DNA from: Fusobacteriota bacterium
GTDB lineage: Bacteria > Fusobacteriota > Fusobacteriia > Fusobacteriales > Fusobacteriaceae
Direction of reading: 5' to 3'
NCBI GenBank assembly: GCA_003973585.1
Contig: QNYN01000037.1
Span: 1-8,563 of the forward strand
DNA: 8,563 nt
Position 1 is the stretch's first letter, and each line of letters begins with the position of its first letter. Position numbers and translations under genes: made by a program. Under the pieces are notes generated by a model. It made no database searches. It worked only from the letters and a program-made list of their open reading frames with translations, and was not told where the DNA came from. Shown in pieces: positions 6,097 through 8,563 of this stretch.

Positions 6097-6806
6097 TAAA
6101 CATTTTTTAGATACTTTATTTCTTCCTTAGTTAATACTCTGTATTTCCCTACTTCTAAATCTCCTAAAGGGATATTTCCTATTTTTACCCTTTTTAAATT
6201 TATGACCCTATGTCCTACAGCTTCAAACATCCTTCTCACTTGTCTATTTCTACCTTCTCTAATAGATATTGTTAGCCAAGTTGTACTTCCTTCTTCCTTT
6301 AAAAATCTCACCTTTGCAGGTAAAGTTAGTCCATCTTCTAACTTGATTCCAGCCTTTAATTGACCTATTTTTATTTTTTTTATTAACCCTGCTACTTGAA
6401 CTAAATATTTTTTATATACCTCTCCCTTTGGATGAATAACTTTATTATATAAATCACCATCATTAGTTAATATAATTAGCCCTTCTGTGTCATAATCTAG
6501 TCGTCCTATAGGATAGATTCTTTCTTTTGTTTTAATTAAATCTACAACAGTTTTTCTTCCTCTATCATCTTTTACTGCACTTATTACTTTTTTAGGCTTA
6601 TTAAGCATATAATATACTTTTTTTTCTTTTGTTTTTCCTATTAATTTCCCTTCTATTTCTATTTTATCTTTTTTATTTACTTTTATTCCTGGTTTTGGAT
6701 ATTCTCCATTTACTTTTATTTTCTTTCCTTCTACCATTTTATCAATTTCACGCCTTGAGCCTATTCCCATTGATGCTAAATATTTATTTAACCTTACTTT
6801 CTCCAT
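6096..6806 (-). CDS. rluB: RsuA/RluB-family rRNA pseudouridine synthase
   Basis: This is a pseudouridine synthase of the RsuA/RluB/RluE/RluF family, which isomerises a specific uridine in rRNA; RluB acts on 23S rRNA helix 89/90-region U2605 in E. coli numbering. The 236-residue protein has an N-terminal S4 RNA-binding domain (about 3-58, RLNKYLASMGIGSRRE and the KVNG turn). The catalytic domain starts at YYMLNKPKKVISA. The motif GRLDYDTEGLIILTNDG (101-117) contains the catalytic aspartate Asp104. The family-specific IREGRNRQVRRMFEAVGH and the LKRVKIG block follow. The start at 6806 has AGGAGA upstream, inside the end of scpB, and the two genes overlap by 23 bases. The scpB-rluB pairing is common in low-GC bacteria, and with the KVISAVKDDRGRKTV sequence it makes RluB more likely than RsuA. 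The exact target uridine is inferred, so the gene symbol is the least certain part of the call. Confidence 0.93.
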   Translation of the reverse strand: MEKVRLNKYLASMGIGSRREIDKMVEGKKIKVNGEYPKPGIKVNKKDKIEIEGKLIGKTKEKKVYYMLNKPKKVISAVKDDRGRKTVVDLIKTKERIYPIGRLDYDTEGLIILTNDGDLYNKVIHPKGEVYKKYLVQVAGLIKKIKIGQLKAGIKLEDGLTLPAKVRFLKEEGSTTWLTISIREGRNRQVRRMFEAVGHRVINLKRVKIGNIPLGDLEVGKYRVLTKEEIKYLKNV

Positions 6807-7332
6807 TTTTTTCTCCTATTTCACTTACTATTACATCATAATTTGGTAGTTCTGCTATATTACTTATTCCTAAATAATTTAAAAAATTTTCTGTTGTGCT
6901 ATATAAATTAGGTTTTCCTATAGTTTCTAATTTTCCACTTGCATAGATTAGTCCTTTTTCTTCTAAATTATGAATAACCCTATCTACACTTACTCCCCTT
7001 ATTCCTTCTATATGACTTCTAGTTATTGGTTGCTTATAAGCTATTATAGAGAGTGTTTCCATAGCTGCCCTTGAAAGTTTTTTAGGTTTACTTTCTTGAT
7101 TAAAAAAATTATGCACCACTTCCCCATATTTAGGATTTGTTTCAAAATATGTAATATCATTTTCTATTTTTAAATTTATACCATTTTCTTTTATTTCTTC
7201 TTTTATCTCATATAAATAATCTAATATTTTTTCTGTAGTTAAATTATAATATCTAGCTAATTCTTTTATTTCAACTTCTGACCCCAAATAAATTATGGCC
7301 TCAAGTTCTTTTTTTATAGTTTCGTACTTCAT
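6784..7332 (-). CDS. scpB: Segregation and condensation protein B
   Basis: ScpB dimerises and, with the kleisin ScpA, forms the regulatory part of the Smc-ScpAB condensin that organises and segregates the chromosome. The 182-residue product fits the family length and consists of two winged-helix domains (about 1-80 and 85-155). The signature of the second domain is intact: LSRAAMETLSIIAYKQPITR (86-105), IEGIRGV (108-114), the LEEKGLI helix, GKPNLYSTTENFL (139-151) and a final IAELP. The ATG at 7332 overlaps the TGA of the preceding gene (ATGA), with GAGGAG a few bases upstream, indicating coupled translation. scpA commonly precedes scpB, but the gene upstream here shows no ScpA sequence, so scpA must lie elsewhere. 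Downstream the reading frame overlaps the pseudouridine synthase gene by 23 bases. Confidence 0.96.
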   Translation of the reverse strand: MKYETIKKELEAIIYLGSEVEIKELARYYNLTTEKILDYLYEIKEEIKENGINLKIENDITYFETNPKYGEVVHNFFNQESKPKKLSRAAMETLSIIAYKQPITRSHIEGIRGVSVDRVIHNLEEKGLIYASGKLETIGKPNLYSTTENFLNYLGISNIAELPNYDVIVSEIGEKNGESKVK

Positions 7333-8563
7333 TTATCTCCTCTTTCATAGATAATATTAAGATATTTTGAGGTTAAATAAATATCAATTCCATCTGTTTG
7401 ATATTTTTTACCACCTTTCAAATAAATTTTATTTGGTATTCTCATATTATTTTCTTCTATATCTTCATTTAATCTAAGTAAATTTATATCACCATATCTA
7501 GTTAAATTGTTTTTATAAAACCCATCTAGTACACTTAAGTTTTTATCGATATCAACTATTTTATTCCGACTAAAATACGGATATTGACTAAATATACTCT
7601 CTTTATGTAAAGCTTCTAAAATCATACTTGGGTTAATCCCTTTATAAAGTAGAGGAAATTCCCATTTAGAATATGTTACCTCTTTATCTAATCTATATTT
7701 CTTTACTCCATCACCTTTAACAAAATTTTCTAAAATATAATTTTTTAATTTTACTTCATCAAAAAGAAAATTTGTATCTCCACTGATTTCTCTATATAAA
7801 ACTAAAAAATTATAAGTAGAATAATAAATTTTAAATTCATAACCTCTATCTAACATATTTATCTGATTTTGGTCTTCTTTAATTTTATTTACTAACTTTT
7901 GAATTTTATCTACCATTTCTTCTTTATCCATCACTTTATACTCTTTTTCTTCTAAACTTTTTAAATAAATTAGGTACATATAAACATCTTGAATCTCTGT
8001 CTCTGTTAACTTAGTATCTTTTAAATATGAAAATTCTGTTTCTAATTCATATATTCTTTCAAAAATATTTTTAGCATCATCTAAGTACCCATATTTTATA
8101 AATACAATAGCTGTATAAAGGGTAGCCTTTATATCAAATTTTTCTTTTAACCCTATATTTGTATAACTACTATATCCATCTGTAGATGATTTTAAATATA
8201 TTAAAAATCTTTCAATTATTTCCTTTGTTTTTTCATCTGTAGCAAATGGTAATGGCAGTAGCCATTTATTCCAATATTCTTTTTCTTTTTTCATTAAATT
8301 CTCAGAACTTTCAAAGGCCAAAAAATATGGTTCTTTTCTATAACTAACCTGTATTATATCTGAGTTTTCATTATCAAAATCTTTAGTTTTACTTACCATA
8401 ATTAATTTTTGATTTCTATATTTAATACTTTCTTTTTCTATTTTCTTTAATTTAATCCCTTCTAAGTTACTAGCAGGTATTATATATCCAGTCATTAGAT
8501 TTTTTAAATTTTTTATATAAATATTTTCATTATATTTATAGTAATCTTTATTTTTTTTATATT
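7329..8563 (-). CDS. Unrecognised protein, 5' end beyond the right edge
   Basis: I do not recognise this family. The frame is open from the window edge down to the TGA at 7329, giving 410 visible residues. The first ATG (8495) has no ribosome binding site, and 22 sense codons precede it without a stop or start codon, so the true start is almost certainly outside the window. The visible part has no signal peptide or strong membrane segment, though an N-terminal one could be missing. Residues following that ATG by about 95-185 are helix-rich with a repeat-like feel (for example IKYGYLDDAKNIFERIYELE), reminiscent of TPR or alpha/alpha-barrel folds. A lysine- and glutamate-rich helix follows, then an aromatic-rich segment with GDGVKKYRL, WEFPLLYKGI and VLDGFYKN motifs. 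Those last patterns loosely recall alpha/alpha-toroid carbohydrate-active proteins, but no catalytic signature can be assigned. It overlaps scpB by 4 bases and heads the visible operon. It is not ScpA: the kleisin N-terminal FxGPLDLLL motif is absent. Confidence 0.8.
   Translation of the reverse strand, partial: YKKNKDYYKYNENIYIKNLKNLMTGYIIPASNLEGIKLKKIEKESIKYRNQKLIMVSKTKDFDNENSDIIQVSYRKEPYFLAFESSENLMKKEKEYWNKWLLPLPFATDEKTKEIIERFLIYLKSSTDGYSSYTNIGLKEKFDIKATLYTAIVFIKYGYLDDAKNIFERIYELETEFSYLKDTKLTETEIQDVYMYLIYLKSLEEKEYKVMDKEEMVDKIQKLVNKIKEDQNQINMLDRGYEFKIYYSTYNFLVLYREISGDTNFLFDEVKLKNYILENFVKGDGVKKYRLDKEVTYSKWEFPLLYKGINPSMILEALHKESIFSQYPYFSRNKIVDIDKNLSVLDGFYKNNLTRYGDINLLRLNEDIEENNMRIPNKIYLKGGKKYQTDGIDIYLTSKYLNIIYERGDK

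Noticed and set aside
6629..6841. Plus-strand open frame of 70 codons resembling a membrane peptide
   Set aside because: It is antisense to the S4 domain of the pseudouridine synthase gene; its hydrophobicity comes from T-rich sequence opposite Lys/Glu codons.
8500..8563. Very AT-rich right end as a promoter region for the operon
   Set aside because: It is in frame with and probably part of the right-edge coding region; AT-rich codons mimic promoter boxes.

Overview
The window is very AT-rich. Every supported gene lies on the minus strand, so transcription runs from the right edge to the left edge. The coding strand is purine-rich (A and G), and most genes have strong AGGAG-type ribosome binding sites. 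AT-rich DNA, a GatCAB amidotransferase, ScpB/RluB housekeeping genes and glycan-lipid genes together suggest a member of the Fusobacteriota (a Fusobacterium or Cetobacterium-like organism). A low-GC Firmicute is the main alternative. This is judged from gene content and composition only.

In transcription order the genes are: (1) a large protein of unknown function whose 5' end lies beyond the right edge; (2) scpB, chromosome segregation; (3) an RsuA/RluB-family rRNA pseudouridine synthase; (4) a GtrA-family membrane protein; (5) a DPM1-type polyprenyl-phosphate glycosyltransferase; (6) gatC; (7) an ArnT/PMT-like GT-C membrane glycosyltransferase; (8) a PAP2-family membrane phosphatase; (9) gatA; (10) gatB, cut by the left edge. 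Genes 1 to 8 are packed with overlaps of up to 23 bases or gaps of no more than about 13 bases, and several ribosome binding sites lie inside the end of the preceding gene. This looks like one polycistronic unit with translational coupling. The only larger gaps are 66 bases before gatA and 37 bases before gatB.

Two functional themes are interleaved. One is information processing: ScpB, the pseudouridine synthase, and the three GatCAB subunits, which convert Glu-tRNA(Gln) and/or Asp-tRNA(Asn) to the correct amidated form. The other is a probable envelope glycosylation pathway. The DPM1-like enzyme would load a sugar onto a polyprenyl phosphate at the cytoplasmic face, GtrA would help flip or anchor it, the GT-C enzyme would transfer the sugar to an outward-facing acceptor, and PAP2 could recycle lipid carrier or dephosphorylate a lipid. 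The notable arrangement is that gatC sits inside the glycosylation module, separated from gatA and gatB by two membrane-enzyme genes.

No tRNA, rRNA, CRISPR array, insertion sequence or convincing intrinsic terminator was seen. No new defence or mobile system is apparent. The most unexplained item is the unrecognised protein at the right edge.
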